Counted from the stretch's first letter, positions 1 through 7,053 are shown. The stretch is 8,416 nt of DNA from Chthoniobacter sp. (GCA_025352865.1 JANXSB010000350.1:1-8416); one strand, 5' to 3'. Notes: generated by a model from the letters alone, not told the origin. Numbers and translations: made by a program.

Positions 1-2
1 AC

Positions 3-113
3 CCGAATCTCCGCTGGGGCGACCCCAGCTACATCCTGGAACCCGGCGACCCCGGCTACGTGCCGCCGCCCGTCACCCCCCCCTTTTTCACGCAGAAACC
101 CAAAAAAACCAAA
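3..113 (+). other. Open in-frame extension upstream of the first gene, possible C-terminus of a preceding gene
   Basis: The frame of the first gene continues without a stop to the left edge. The translation looks protein-like at first (LRWGDPSYILEPGDPGYVPP) and then becomes a low-complexity P/K-rich stretch just before MAKSNYI. The segment contains a run of eight C (75-83 region) and a run of seven A (about 102-108). It could be the tail of a separate upstream gene that lost its stop or is shifted at a homopolymer, or part of one long fused protein. The window does not contain enough to decide. Confidence 0.35.
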
Positions 114-812
114 ATGGCCAAATCCAACTACATCAAACAAAACGCCGACGCCTTTGCCGCCCAGCTCCGGCAGTTCAAGCTCAACCTCACCCCCTACGCC
201 ACCCTGCTCAGCCTCACCCCCGCGCAGGTCACCGCGCAGGCGGCGGATGCGGATTACTTCACCTTTGTCCTCGCCTGCCTGCTGGCCGTGCAAAACAGCG
301 CGCAGCAGTGGTCGGGGTGGAAAGACCTGGCGCGCGGCGGCGGCAGCGCGCCAGCCACCGGCGCACCGGTGCTGCCCGTCTTTCCCACGGCGGTCGCCGC
401 GGTGGCGCTGGGCATCGAGGTGCGCTTCCGCGCGCTCGTCCAGCTCGTGAAGGCGCACCCGAACTACAATGAGACCATCGGCGAGGCCCTCGGCATCGAA
501 GGCTCCCAGCAGACCGGGCCGGACATGGCCACCGTGCAGGCGGATTTGAAAGTGGAGATCATCGGCACCCACGTCCACATCCCCTGGGGCTGGGGCGGCC
601 ATGGCAAATTCCTCGACTCGCTGGAAATCGAGATCGATCGCGGCGACACCCAGGGCTTCAAGCTCCTGACCATCGACACCACCCCCGGCTACAACGACAA
701 CGCCCCCTTCCCCGCCACCCCCACCAAATGGAGCTACCGCGCCATCTACCGCGTAGGCGACGGGCGCGTGGGTGTGTGGAGCGCCACGGTGAGCGTGGTG
801 GTGGGCGGGTAG
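114..812 (+). CDS. Conserved hypothetical protein with C-terminal fibronectin-III-like segment
   Basis: This encodes 232 residues from the ATG at 114 (MAKSNYIKQNADAF...). I do not recognise a named family. The N-terminal half is helical and alanine-rich. The last ~80 residues (about 153-232, from HVHIPWGWGG to the end) look like a beta-sandwich of fibronectin-III type: they contain TPGYNDNAPFPATPTKWSYRA, then YRVGDGRVGVWS and alternating V/S strands ending in VVVGG. There is no signal peptide or membrane segment. I chose ATG 114 because MAKSNYI looks like a natural N-terminus. A GTG at 60 is in frame, and the frame is in fact open back to base 3, so the true start may lie further upstream or outside the window. 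No good ribosome binding site precedes either start. The function is unknown. I am confident that it is coding, because it is long and has a coherent composition, but not about its start. Confidence 0.75.
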   Translation: MAKSNYIKQNADAFAAQLRQFKLNLTPYATLLSLTPAQVTAQAADADYFTFVLACLLAVQNSAQQWSGWKDLARGGGSAPATGAPVLPVFPTAVAAVALGIEVRFRALVQLVKAHPNYNETIGEALGIEGSQQTGPDMATVQADLKVEIIGTHVHIPWGWGGHGKFLDSLEIEIDRGDTQGFKLLTIDTTPGYNDNAPFPATPTKWSYRAIYRVGDGRVGVWSATVSVVVGG

Positions 813-947
813 GGCGGCACTCGCGAAATTCCAACCAGCAATCCTAACCCGACAAACTCTATGAAAATGAAATCGTCAAAATCCGAAGGTCCAATCAAGG
901 CAAACGGTATTTCCAGCCCTAAATCCATGCTGCGATCAAAGGAACCT
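813..947 (+). other. Intergenic region ahead of the PEP-CTERM gene
   Basis: These 135 bases are more AT-rich than the preceding gene and must carry any promoter specific to the PEP-CTERM gene. I see a TATGAA at 860-865 but no matching -35 hexamer at the usual spacing, so I do not call a promoter. No terminator hairpin for the first gene is evident. Confidence 0.4.
938..944 (+). promoter_or_regulatory. Ribosome binding site deciding the PEP-CTERM gene start
   Basis: AAAGGAA lies four to five bases ahead of the ATG at 948. The earlier in-frame ATG at 861 lacks any comparable site and would place 29 charged and polar residues in front of the signal peptide. This supports 948 as the start. Confidence 0.6.
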
Positions 948-2591
948 ATGAAGGCAACTTTGGCAGCAATCACTGTAGTTGCTGCGTGCAGTTGCATCAC
1001 CAGCAGCGCCAGCACCCTCGCCGATCTTAATGCCGATTTTTCCATTGCTGCGCAAGGCACCAATGGCATCGAATACGGAAGCTATCTGACCCCGAACGTT
1101 GTGGTTGGCACTTTTTCAACGGCGGGCTGGGTATCCGTTACAGGGGTTCCACCGATAGGTGGGGGTAATAATTGGTGGTATGGTGGCAGTCCGGCCAACA
1201 CCCCATTTCAAAGTGCGACCGCCATGCATCCCACGTTTCCGTCCCCGCTCAATCCAGCGGTGCGGCGCTATACTATCGGCTCGGCTGCAGAGCCTGCCTA
1301 TACGGGAACGGTGCGCATAACCGGAAACTTCTTTGATTTGGATCCAAGCGGTGCGACCAGTGGCTTTGTAACTGTGGATGGCATCAATTTGTTTAACGTG
1401 CCTGTGCCAGATGGCGGCCCCGCGGTGCTATTCGATTTGACAGTCGCCGTCACACCCGGTTCTACGATTGATTTTGGTGTCAACGCAGGTGTGGACGCTT
1501 ACGGCGACACTACGGGAATCAGCGCAATGATCTCGACTCTCTCCGGGGTAACAGCCGGAGCGGTGCCGATCACCACGGCTACACCTTTCCAAAAGGCATA
1601 TATCGACGGGAGCTATTCTTCCGCAAACACCGGATTAACCTTCACTTTTCAATCCTTGGATGTGTCGCAGGGCTCGACAGCCGTCCTCGGGCCCAACGAC
1701 ACGCTGACCCTGACCAACGGCCCGCTGGTGATTGCACCGGGCGCGGTCTTCACGGGTAACGGACTGATCAACGGCAACGTGATTAACCACGGCTTGGTGC
1801 GCATCCCGATTGTCCGACTCGACACGGTTTCAAATATTCATGGAGGTTACACCCAGTTTATACCTCCGACTCCCGGACCCGCTCCCACCATCACTCCTGT
1901 CCAGCCGATTGTTGTCCAGCAAGACACACTCATTAGTTTCGAGGGAGGGAGCACCGGAGGCGCTGGAGGCGCTGGCGGCGGTAGCTTCAATGCGGGAAAT
2001 CCCGTCGTCATTATCACTCCGAGCGTGACCAGCCCCGGAATTATTCGCCTTGCCCCGCCGCCTGCCACCGTTGGTTACGATGCGAGTTTGGAAATCACCG
2101 GCACCTTCACGCAGAGCACGACGGGCAAGCTCCGGTTATTCATTGGTGGCAATCAAAAGGGCGTCACTTACAGCCATCTCGGCGTGGGCCAGCAAATAAC
2201 CCTTGAGGGTGGGATTCAACTGGTGCTCCAGCCCGACCTTTTCGGATTCCTGCCGTTTAACGGCGAGACTTTCGACATCATCGAATCCTCTACGGGGATC
2301 AGCATTCCGAACGGGTTGACGCTGGAAGATTTCGTCACGCTGAGCGGCGCGTCCTATGTGCCGAGCCTGACTCTCAGCCCGTACGTGAGCGGGATCGAAG
2401 GCGACCCGGATGCACTTGATCAGATTGCCGAACCCATTTTCACCTATGCTCTTATCAATAGCGGGAAAACCTTGCAGGCGACCTATGTAGGTTCCGTACC
2501 CGAGCCCGCGGTGGGGATGATGATACTGGCGGGCGTGACCTCGCTCCTCGGTCTCCGCCGCCGCCGACAGGGCGGGAACTCGAACATTTAG
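948..2591 (+). CDS. PEP-CTERM sorted extracellular protein
   Basis: This is a 547-residue secreted protein. Residues 1-21 (MKATLAAITVVAACSCITSS...) form a Sec signal peptide with likely cleavage near SSA-S. Residues ~26-200 form a beta-rich module with many W, G and T residues. Its core (TVRITGNF at ~121 to FDLTVAVTPGSTIDFGV at ~162-178) resembles carbohydrate-binding-like jelly-roll modules of other secreted PVC proteins; that similarity is inferred. Residues ~243-285 (GPNDTLTLTNG, GNGLINGNVINHGLV) resemble beta-helix passenger repeats. A P-rich linker follows, then a glycine-rich linker (~333-345), then a second beta domain at ~378-446 (LEITGTFTQSTTGKL). The C-terminus is diagnostic: VPEP at 517-520, a hydrophobic segment at ~521-535 and an RRRR cluster at 537-540. 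This tail is recognised by exosortase in the inner membrane and linked to surface or exopolysaccharide export. The ligand is unknown. The gene has its own ribosome binding site and terminator, and is less GC-rich than its neighbours. Confidence 0.9.
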   Translation: MKATLAAITVVAACSCITSSASTLADLNADFSIAAQGTNGIEYGSYLTPNVVVGTFSTAGWVSVTGVPPIGGGNNWWYGGSPANTPFQSATAMHPTFPSPLNPAVRRYTIGSAAEPAYTGTVRITGNFFDLDPSGATSGFVTVDGINLFNVPVPDGGPAVLFDLTVAVTPGSTIDFGVNAGVDAYGDTTGISAMISTLSGVTAGAVPITTATPFQKAYIDGSYSSANTGLTFTFQSLDVSQGSTAVLGPNDTLTLTNGPLVIAPGAVFTGNGLINGNVINHGLVRIPIVRLDTVSNIHGGYTQFIPPTPGPAPTITPVQPIVVQQDTLISFEGGSTGGAGGAGGGSFNAGNPVVIITPSVTSPGIIRLAPPPATVGYDASLEITGTFTQSTTGKLRLFIGGNQKGVTYSHLGVGQQITLEGGIQLVLQPDLFGFLPFNGETFDIIESSTGISIPNGLTLEDFVTLSGASYVPSLTLSPYVSGIEGDPDALDQIAEPIFTYALINSGKTLQATYVGSVPEPAVGMMILAGVTSLLGLRRRRQGGNSNI

Positions 2592-2611
2592 CCGGGAAAT
2601 CACCACTGCGG

Positions 2612-2649
2612 CAAAGCCCGCGAGCCCTCCGGTTCGCGGGCTTTGTTTT
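2612..2649 (+). terminator. Rho-independent terminator of the PEP-CTERM gene
   Basis: A perfect 12-bp stem pairs CAAAGCCCGCGA (2612-2623) with TCGCGGGCTTTG (2634-2645) around a 10-base loop. TTTT follows directly at 2646-2649. It begins 21 bases past the stop codon at 2589-2591. There is no T tract on the other strand, so it works for plus-strand transcription only. Confidence 0.88.
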
Positions 2650-2653
2650 GTCC

Positions 2654-2731
2654 AAAAAAAACGGGAGGGCGGGCTTCGGCCGGGCGGCGACTCACTGGTC
2701 ACCATCGCCCGGCGGAAGTCCCGCCCTCCCG
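2654..2731 (-). terminator. Large hairpin with T8 tract, terminator of the minus-strand genes and possible dispersed repeat
   Basis: The outer stem is 12 perfect pairs (2662-2673 CGGGAGGGCGGG with 2720-2731). It continues after a bulged T2719 with 2674-2677/2715-2718 and, past one mismatch, 2679-2686/2706-2713. The loop is 19 bases (2687-2705). Read on the minus strand, the stem is followed immediately by eight T (A run at 2654-2661), the classic intrinsic terminator arrangement. It lies about 20 bases past the stop of the lipoprotein gene at 2751. At about 24 pairs it is far longer than a normal terminator stem. Such GGGAGGGCGGG palindromes look like dispersed REP-type repeats, which is inferred and not testable from one copy. 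Confidence 0.82.
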
Positions 2732-2750
2732 GAACCACCAACGAAAAGTT

Positions 2751-3401
2751 TTACCGAATGGTCAAGGACGTGCGCCCGCCGGTCCTGCGCGGATCCACGC
2801 TCAGCGCGAAGAGCACGCGCTCGGCGGCGTTTTTGTAATCGAACGGCGCGGCGTAACCGAAGCCCGGCGCGGTGATCGATCCCCAGCTCCCCTGTCCGCG
2901 GCTGCCGCCGGCGAGGTCGAATTCATAAAGCACATTGCCAGCCGCGCCTTTGCTGGCGTCCTTCGCGTCGGCGTAGTGATGCTTCGCCGCCACATCGGTC
3001 ACGCGGACATGGATGCGGATTTTCGAGCTGCCAAAGCCCGGCCCGACCGGCCCGTTGACGCCGCGCCAGAACGGCGTGCCCGCATCGAGAACCTCGAGAT
3101 TGCTTTCCACCAGCCAGCCCGTCGTCGGCGTCTCATCGTCCGCGAGCACCGCGGCGGGAGCCATTTTTTCCAGCTCCTCCTTCAGCGCTTTCGAGAACTC
3201 CGCCGGAGCCAGCGAGTGGCGGATCGCCATCTCGCCTTCATTGCTGTGATGCCCGCGGAATTTCGCCTCGTCGGCAAAAGTGCGGATGTAAATGGCGCGC
3301 GGTTTCGTGGCCCCGGTGGCGATGTCGGTGTGGGCGACTTTGACGCCCGCGCAGCCGGTGAGCGCGCAGGCGGCAGTGAGGGTGAGGAGGGTGTTTTTCA
3401 T
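2751..3401 (-). CDS. Predicted lipoprotein, DUF4410-like
   Basis: This encodes 216 residues from the ATG at 3401. The N-terminus MKNTLLTLTAACALTGC is a lipoprotein signal: a lysine, a hydrophobic stretch and the lipobox L-T-G-C with the acylated cysteine at 17. The mature part opens with VKVAHTDIATGATKPRAIYIRTFAD, a beta strand ending in an aromatic/D motif. It continues through a helix (EFSKALKEELEKM) and a strand (GWLVESNLEVLDAGTPF), then a glycine-rich turn (GVNGPVGPGFGSSKIRIHVRVTD). This order matches the DUF4410 pattern of a conserved strand, a helix and a Gly-rich segment before a strand that carries a property of the protein. That assignment comes from memory of the family. A longer in-frame start at 3491 would bury the signal sequence behind 30 residues. 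No clear ribosome binding site precedes 3401. It is the last gene before the minus-strand terminator. The precise role is unknown. Confidence 0.8.
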   Translation of the reverse strand: MKNTLLTLTAACALTGCAGVKVAHTDIATGATKPRAIYIRTFADEAKFRGHHSNEGEMAIRHSLAPAEFSKALKEELEKMAPAAVLADDETPTTGWLVESNLEVLDAGTPFWRGVNGPVGPGFGSSKIRIHVRVTDVAAKHHYADAKDASKGAAGNVLYEFDLAGGSRGQGSWGSITAPGFGYAAPFDYKNAAERVLFALSVDPRRTGGRTSLTIR

Positions 3402-3503
3402 ATATTGGAAAAGAGGTTTCCCCTCTCGCAATGCAGGATGCGTGCCCGCTTTGCGCGGCAAAATGGAACCGTGAAAACAGCCGGCGCGCATCCGCCCTTT
3501 GCG
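3402..3503 (-). other. Gap between dgt and the lipoprotein gene
   Basis: These 102 bases separate the dgt stop from the lipoprotein start. No convincing promoter or terminator is visible. The only structure is a 5-bp hairpin (AGAGG 3412-3416 with CCTCT 3422-3426) just before the start codon. The two genes may be co-transcribed. Confidence 0.35.
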
Positions 3504-4859
3504 TCAGCGGCCGGAGAGCGAGATGCCGCGGACTTTCCGGTAAAGGGCGACCGCGTAGGTGTCGGTCATCCCCGAGACGAAATCGAGCATCTTCATCAGG
3601 CGGATGTAGGGATCGCGCGGTGCCGTGCGGTTGCGCGCGAAACTCTCCGCGGGCACTAGCGCGAGCAGTTTGCTAGTGCGGGCCGCGGCCCTTTTTCCAT
3701 GCACCGCGAGATCATTGAGCGAGGAGACAAAATCGTCGAGCAATCCGCCGAGCACGGCGAAGCCAGCCGCCTCGATCTCGACGCCGCGCGCCGTGCTGTA
3801 AATCGTCTTCTTCGAGCGCTGCAAAATCTTTTCCCAAACCGCGCGCGACGGCCCGGCATCAATCAGCGGCTGGTCGAACCGGCCCGCGAGAATCTCCGGC
3901 TCATGACCGAGGAAAACCTCGGTCGCTTCGTCGATCGCCGCCCCGATGGCGACGGCCCGCAGGATTTGCACGCGGCGCGTTTCATCGTGCGCCTCGCGCA
4001 GCCGCTTCGGGTGCCGCTTCGGGGGGATCAGCGCGAGAAACGCGTCGCGCACCTGGCCGTAGCTGAGATGCCCGGCGCGCATGCCATCCTCGAAATCGAC
4101 CAGCCGGTAGCAAATATCGTCCGCCGCCTCGACGAGAAACGCCAGCGGATGCCGCGCCCACCAGGCCGCGGCGGGCGTGCGCCGGAGCAGGCCGCAGTGC
4201 TCCGCCACGCTCGCGAAGTGCTCGCGCTCGCTTTGGTTGAAGCCGAATTTTTTCGCGCTCGCGCCGCGGTGGATGCCGTCTGGCACGAGCGATTCGCGCG
4301 GGTATTTCGTAAACGCGCCGAGCGTCGCGTGAGTGAGTTGGAGGCCGCCGGGATTGTCCGGCATTTGCAGCCGCGTGATCAGCCGGAAGCCCTGCGCGTT
4401 GCCCTCGTATCGCTCGATGTCCGCCCGCTGCGCCGCGCTCAATCCCGCGCCCGCCACCGCTGCAACCGCCGACGTTTGAAACCAGTGCCGGATCGCGTCC
4501 TCGCCGGAGTGGCCGAACGGCGGATTGCCGAGATCATGCGCCAGCGCCGCGGCGTGGACGATCTCGCCGAATTCCGAACCATGCTGCGCGAGCCCGTGCC
4601 GCTGCGAAATCACCGCGCCGACCCGCGCCCCGAGTGAGCGCCCCACGCTCGCCACCTCCAGCGAATGCGTCAGCCGCGTCCGCACATAGTCATTGTCCGC
4701 CAGGGGAAAGACCTGCGTCTTGTCTTGGAGCCGCCGGAACGCCGTCGAAAACGTGAGCCGGTCCGAGTCGCGCCGAAACTCCGAACGCGCCGGATCGTGC
4801 GGGCGCGGCTTGCCGTCTTGGCCGAGGTGCCTGGCGCAGAGGAGTTGGTTCCAGTCCAT
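3504..4859 (-). CDS. dgt: Deoxyguanosinetriphosphate triphosphohydrolase (dGTPase family, HD domain)
   Basis: This cytosolic enzyme of about 451 residues hydrolyses dNTPs, classically dGTP, to the deoxynucleoside and tripolyphosphate, and so controls nucleotide pools. The family signatures are plain. DRLTFSTAFRRLQDKTQVFPL (about 33-53) is the N-terminal motif. RTRLTHSLEV supplies the first metal histidine (His65). AHDLGNPPFGHSGE supplies the HD pair (His108-Asp109) and the catalytic-loop histidine (His117). EGNAQGFRLITRL and VEAADDICYRLVDFEDG follow, the latter giving the distal metal aspartate (Asp247 or 248). The length and all ligands are normal, so it should be active. Substrate preference among dNTPs cannot be read from the sequence. 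I start it at 4859 (MDWNQLL) because an AAGG sits seven bases upstream; the ATG at 4865 is only one base from that site. The frame is intact to TGA at 3504. Confidence 0.95.
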   Translation of the reverse strand: MDWNQLLCARHLGQDGKPRPHDPARSEFRRDSDRLTFSTAFRRLQDKTQVFPLADNDYVRTRLTHSLEVASVGRSLGARVGAVISQRHGLAQHGSEFGEIVHAAALAHDLGNPPFGHSGEDAIRHWFQTSAVAAVAGAGLSAAQRADIERYEGNAQGFRLITRLQMPDNPGGLQLTHATLGAFTKYPRESLVPDGIHRGASAKKFGFNQSEREHFASVAEHCGLLRRTPAAAWWARHPLAFLVEAADDICYRLVDFEDGMRAGHLSYGQVRDAFLALIPPKRHPKRLREAHDETRRVQILRAVAIGAAIDEATEVFLGHEPEILAGRFDQPLIDAGPSRAVWEKILQRSKKTIYSTARGVEIEAAGFAVLGGLLDDFVSSLNDLAVHGKRAAARTSKLLALVPAESFARNRTAPRDPYIRLMKMLDFVSGMTDTYAVALYRKVRGISLSGR

Positions 4860-4866
4860 GCTCATG

Positions 4867-4870
4867 CCTT
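4867..4870 (-). promoter_or_regulatory. Ribosome binding site of dgt
   Basis: The minus strand reads AAGG seven bases ahead of the ATG at 4859 and only one base ahead of the ATG at 4865. The spacing favours the downstream start. Confidence 0.4.
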
Positions 4871-4878
4871 GGGATTTA

Positions 4879-4948
4879 GTCCACGAAAGACACGAAAAGC
4901 ACGAAAACAGAACATCCCCTTTCGTGTCCCTTCGTGCCTTTCGTGGAC
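4879..4948. repeat. 70-base inverted repeat built of CACGAAA units
   Basis: The outer arms GTCCACGAAAG (4879-4889) and CTTTCGTGGAC (4938-4948) pair perfectly over 11 bp. After one mismatch CACGAA (4891-4896) pairs with TTCGTG (4931-4936), and after a small internal loop CACGAAA (4900-4906) pairs with TTTCGTG (4920-4926). The left arm thus carries three direct CACGAAA copies and the right arm three inverted ones around a 13-base centre. It lies between the BatA-like gene and dgt. No T tract follows the stem on either strand, so a simple intrinsic terminator is unlikely. The composition is much more AT-rich than the flanking genes. Confidence 0.85.
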
Positions 4949-4959
4949 ATCAAAAAAAC

Positions 4960-7053
4960 TCACGGTTGTTTGGCGGCGGTGCGTTGAATGAAAAACTGGA
5001 ACACCAATTCAACGAGTAGCAACACCACCGCCGCGAGGATGAACCAATGAAAGACCGGCTTGCCGAGGATCAGGTTTTCAAAATCCTCGCGCCCTTGGAC
5101 GAAGAATCCGCGCTGGCCTTTCTCGTTCAGTTGCTCCGGCAAAAGCGCACGGTCGATTGGCCGCAGATCGCTTTCGTCCGGCGGCGGATTGACTGCGTAG
5201 GCGTGCAAAAATTTGTTCGAGCGCATCGTGTAGAAACCGATTTCCTCCGGCACAAACGAGATGCCGATGCGCTCGCCCAGCGCCTCCGCTTTCACCTCCA
5301 GCGGCTCGCCCGTCGGCCTGCGCACAGGATTCGCCGCCAGCTCGCTTTTCCACACTTCGTCCGTCACCGGCTCGCCGATGAGCGATGAAGTGGGCAGCGG
5401 TTCGTCGCTGGTAATATTCTTCACGATCTCCTGCATCCACGCGGGAAAGATGCGCTGGCGGGCGAGGTTGCTGGAAAACTCGCTGACCGAAAAGTTCAGC
5501 AGCAGGAGCGTGCCCAGGCCGTGGTTCAGGCTCGCCATCGCCGGCGTGTCGTCGGCGTAGGTGAGCAGGATGTTGCCCGCGCCGGTCGAGCCCGCGTCGT
5601 AGATGTCGTAGAATTCCAGCAGCGCGAGGTTCTGCCGCATCGGCCCGCGGAAGAGCCGCAGGTAGCGCGATTTGAAATCGCCCTTGATGATCTGCTGCGC
5701 GCCCGTGCCCACGCTCTTCGCCACACGCCGCCCGCCGAGCTTGAGTGGTAGCGGGTTCCCGGCCATCGCCTTCTCCAGTGCGGCGAGATTCGCGGCGTCG
5801 TTTTCGCCATCCAGAAACCAGACCACGCCGCCGCCGTTGAAAATGAAATCCGCCACGAGCTTGCACGCCGCATCGGTCAAGCGTCCGGTGCGCGTGAAGA
5901 AAATCTTCTTCACCGCCGCGAGCTTCGCACTCGTCACGCCCGCTGCCGCGACCTGCTCGGGCAGCAGCGAGCCGGCGAGATCGTCATACGGATTCAGCGC
6001 TGTCTTGAGAAAAAGCGTCGCGTCTTTTTTCGGATCGGACGCGTCGGAGACGATGAGGATGCCTTCCTTTTCCATGACGGGGATGGTGAGGAAAAAACGG
6101 TCGTCGAGCGCGAGATCGTCGGGCGTGATGCTGATCTCGCATTGGTGCAAACCGGGCCCACCGGGCGGCACGGGCAGCATAACTTTGGCCGTGCTCCACG
6201 GAGCGACGGCGACCTCCTTTTCAAAACTCGTGCGGCCGTCGAGCACGACTTTGAGCGGCTCCTGCATCGGCGTGTCGCGGAAGTTTCCGACCTCGACTTC
6301 GAGCGTCACCGTGTCGCCCGCGAGCACCTGCGTCTGGCTGATCGACGCGCCGAGAATCGCGCGGTTGTCGCGGTTCGGCGGGGCGCAATCGACGAAGAAC
6401 ATCCGCGCCGCCGGCGGCAGTGCGGTGAAATCGACGTTCGCCCAGTTCCGGCGCTGGAAGTCCGATAGATAGTAGATCTCCGGGCTGCCTGCACTCTGCG
6501 CGAGCAGCCGCGCGGCGAGCGCATTCGCGTGGCTGAAATCCGCGCGCGTGAAGCCCGCCTTCATCTCGGCGACGAAGCGTTTCGCGTCCGCGTGATTGCG
6601 CGAAAACTCGAAGAAGCACGATTTCGGGGACTGCCCGGCGGCAATGACATTCACCGTGTCGTCCGCGCCGAGCGTGGCGAGGATTTTGTCCGCCTCGCTC
6701 TCCGCACGCTGCCGGCTGCCCACTCCCCCGCCCTTGTGCTCCATGCTCAGCGAGTGGTCGATGATGAGTAGTACCGCGCGCCCCGCTGCCTTGTCCGATG
6801 CCGAGCCGAAACGCGGTAGTAGCGGTTTCAAGAACGCGAGCAGCAGCAGGAGGACAAACAGCGTCCGCAGCGCGAGCAGCAGCAGATGCCGCCAGCGGAA
6901 AATCCGCGACCGCTGCGCGATGGTCTCGCGGATGTGCTTCACCGACGAAAACTCGAACAGCCGCGGAAAGCGCAGGTTCAGCACATGGATGAGCAGCGGC
7001 AGACCCGCGAGCAACACGAGGCCGGGGAGAAGCGCGGAGTTGAGAAAAGTCAT
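4960..7053 (-). CDS. BatA-type vWA domain membrane protein
   Basis: This 697-residue inner-membrane protein starts with the BatA N-terminal signature: FLNSALLPGLVLLAGLPLLIHVLNLRFPR (TM1 ~7-27), then basic RSRIFRWRH and TM2 (~55-79). A vWA domain follows (~92-230) with an intact metal-ion-dependent adhesion motif, Asp99-x-Ser101-x-Ser103 (DHSLSM), and a strand ending in SDFQ at 197-200. A beta domain lies at ~236-325 (LEVEVGNFRD). Next comes a Rossmann-like, glutamine-amidotransferase-like region (~330-430, GILIVSDASD ... FNGGGVVWFLDG), then a long periplasm- or cytosol-facing region. The last TM is at ~668-690 with a short basic tail. Proteins of this plan usually partner MoxR ATPases and DUF58 proteins. 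The ATG at 7053 overlaps the stop of the DUF58 gene by four bases (ATGA), so translation is probably coupled. Its exact role is unknown. Confidence 0.9.
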   Translation of the reverse strand: MTFLNSALLPGLVLLAGLPLLIHVLNLRFPRLFEFSSVKHIRETIAQRSRIFRWRHLLLLALRTLFVLLLLLAFLKPLLPRFGSASDKAAGRAVLLIIDHSLSMEHKGGGVGSRQRAESEADKILATLGADDTVNVIAAGQSPKSCFFEFSRNHADAKRFVAEMKAGFTRADFSHANALAARLLAQSAGSPEIYYLSDFQRRNWANVDFTALPPAARMFFVDCAPPNRDNRAILGASISQTQVLAGDTVTLEVEVGNFRDTPMQEPLKVVLDGRTSFEKEVAVAPWSTAKVMLPVPPGGPGLHQCEISITPDDLALDDRFFLTIPVMEKEGILIVSDASDPKKDATLFLKTALNPYDDLAGSLLPEQVAAAGVTSAKLAAVKKIFFTRTGRLTDAACKLVADFIFNGGGVVWFLDGENDAANLAALEKAMAGNPLPLKLGGRRVAKSVGTGAQQIIKGDFKSRYLRLFRGPMRQNLALLEFYDIYDAGSTGAGNILLTYADDTPAMASLNHGLGTLLLLNFSVSEFSSNLARQRIFPAWMQEIVKNITSDEPLPTSSLIGEPVTDEVWKSELAANPVRRPTGEPLEVKAEALGERIGISFVPEEIGFYTMRSNKFLHAYAVNPPPDESDLRPIDRALLPEQLNEKGQRGFFVQGREDFENLILGKPVFHWFILAAVVLLLVELVFQFFIQRTAAKQP

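Noticed and set aside
1951..1983. Short GGAGGCGCT tandem repeat in the PEP-CTERM gene
   Set aside because: It encodes the glycine-rich linker and is explained by protein composition.
2136..2741. A 201-residue minus-strand open frame opposite the PEP-CTERM gene
   Set aside because: It crosses both terminator hairpins and has no family signature, whereas the plus-strand frame has signal peptide and VPEP tail.
3412..3426. Small hairpin AGAGG/CCTCT followed by T residues on the minus strand before the lipoprotein start
   Set aside because: The stem is only 5 bp and sits about ten bases from the start codon; too weak to call a terminator or attenuator.
2643..3659. A 338-residue plus-strand open frame across the lipoprotein gene
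   Set aside because: It starts inside the terminator region and runs antisense to the lipoprotein and the end of dgt. The translation is rich in R and A with no recognisable motif.
3699..4637. A 312-residue open frame on the plus strand opposite dgt
   Set aside because: It is antisense to an unmistakable dGTPase, is arginine-rich low-complexity translation, and is expected in DNA this GC-rich.
4879..4948. CRISPR-like or intrinsic-terminator interpretation of the CACGAAA repeat
   Set aside because: The units are 7 bases, spaced without unique spacers, arranged as a palindrome, and no T tract follows the stem.
5672..6472. A 266-residue plus-strand open frame opposite the BatA-like gene
   Set aside because: It is serine- and arginine-rich shadow translation of a well-supported membrane protein gene.
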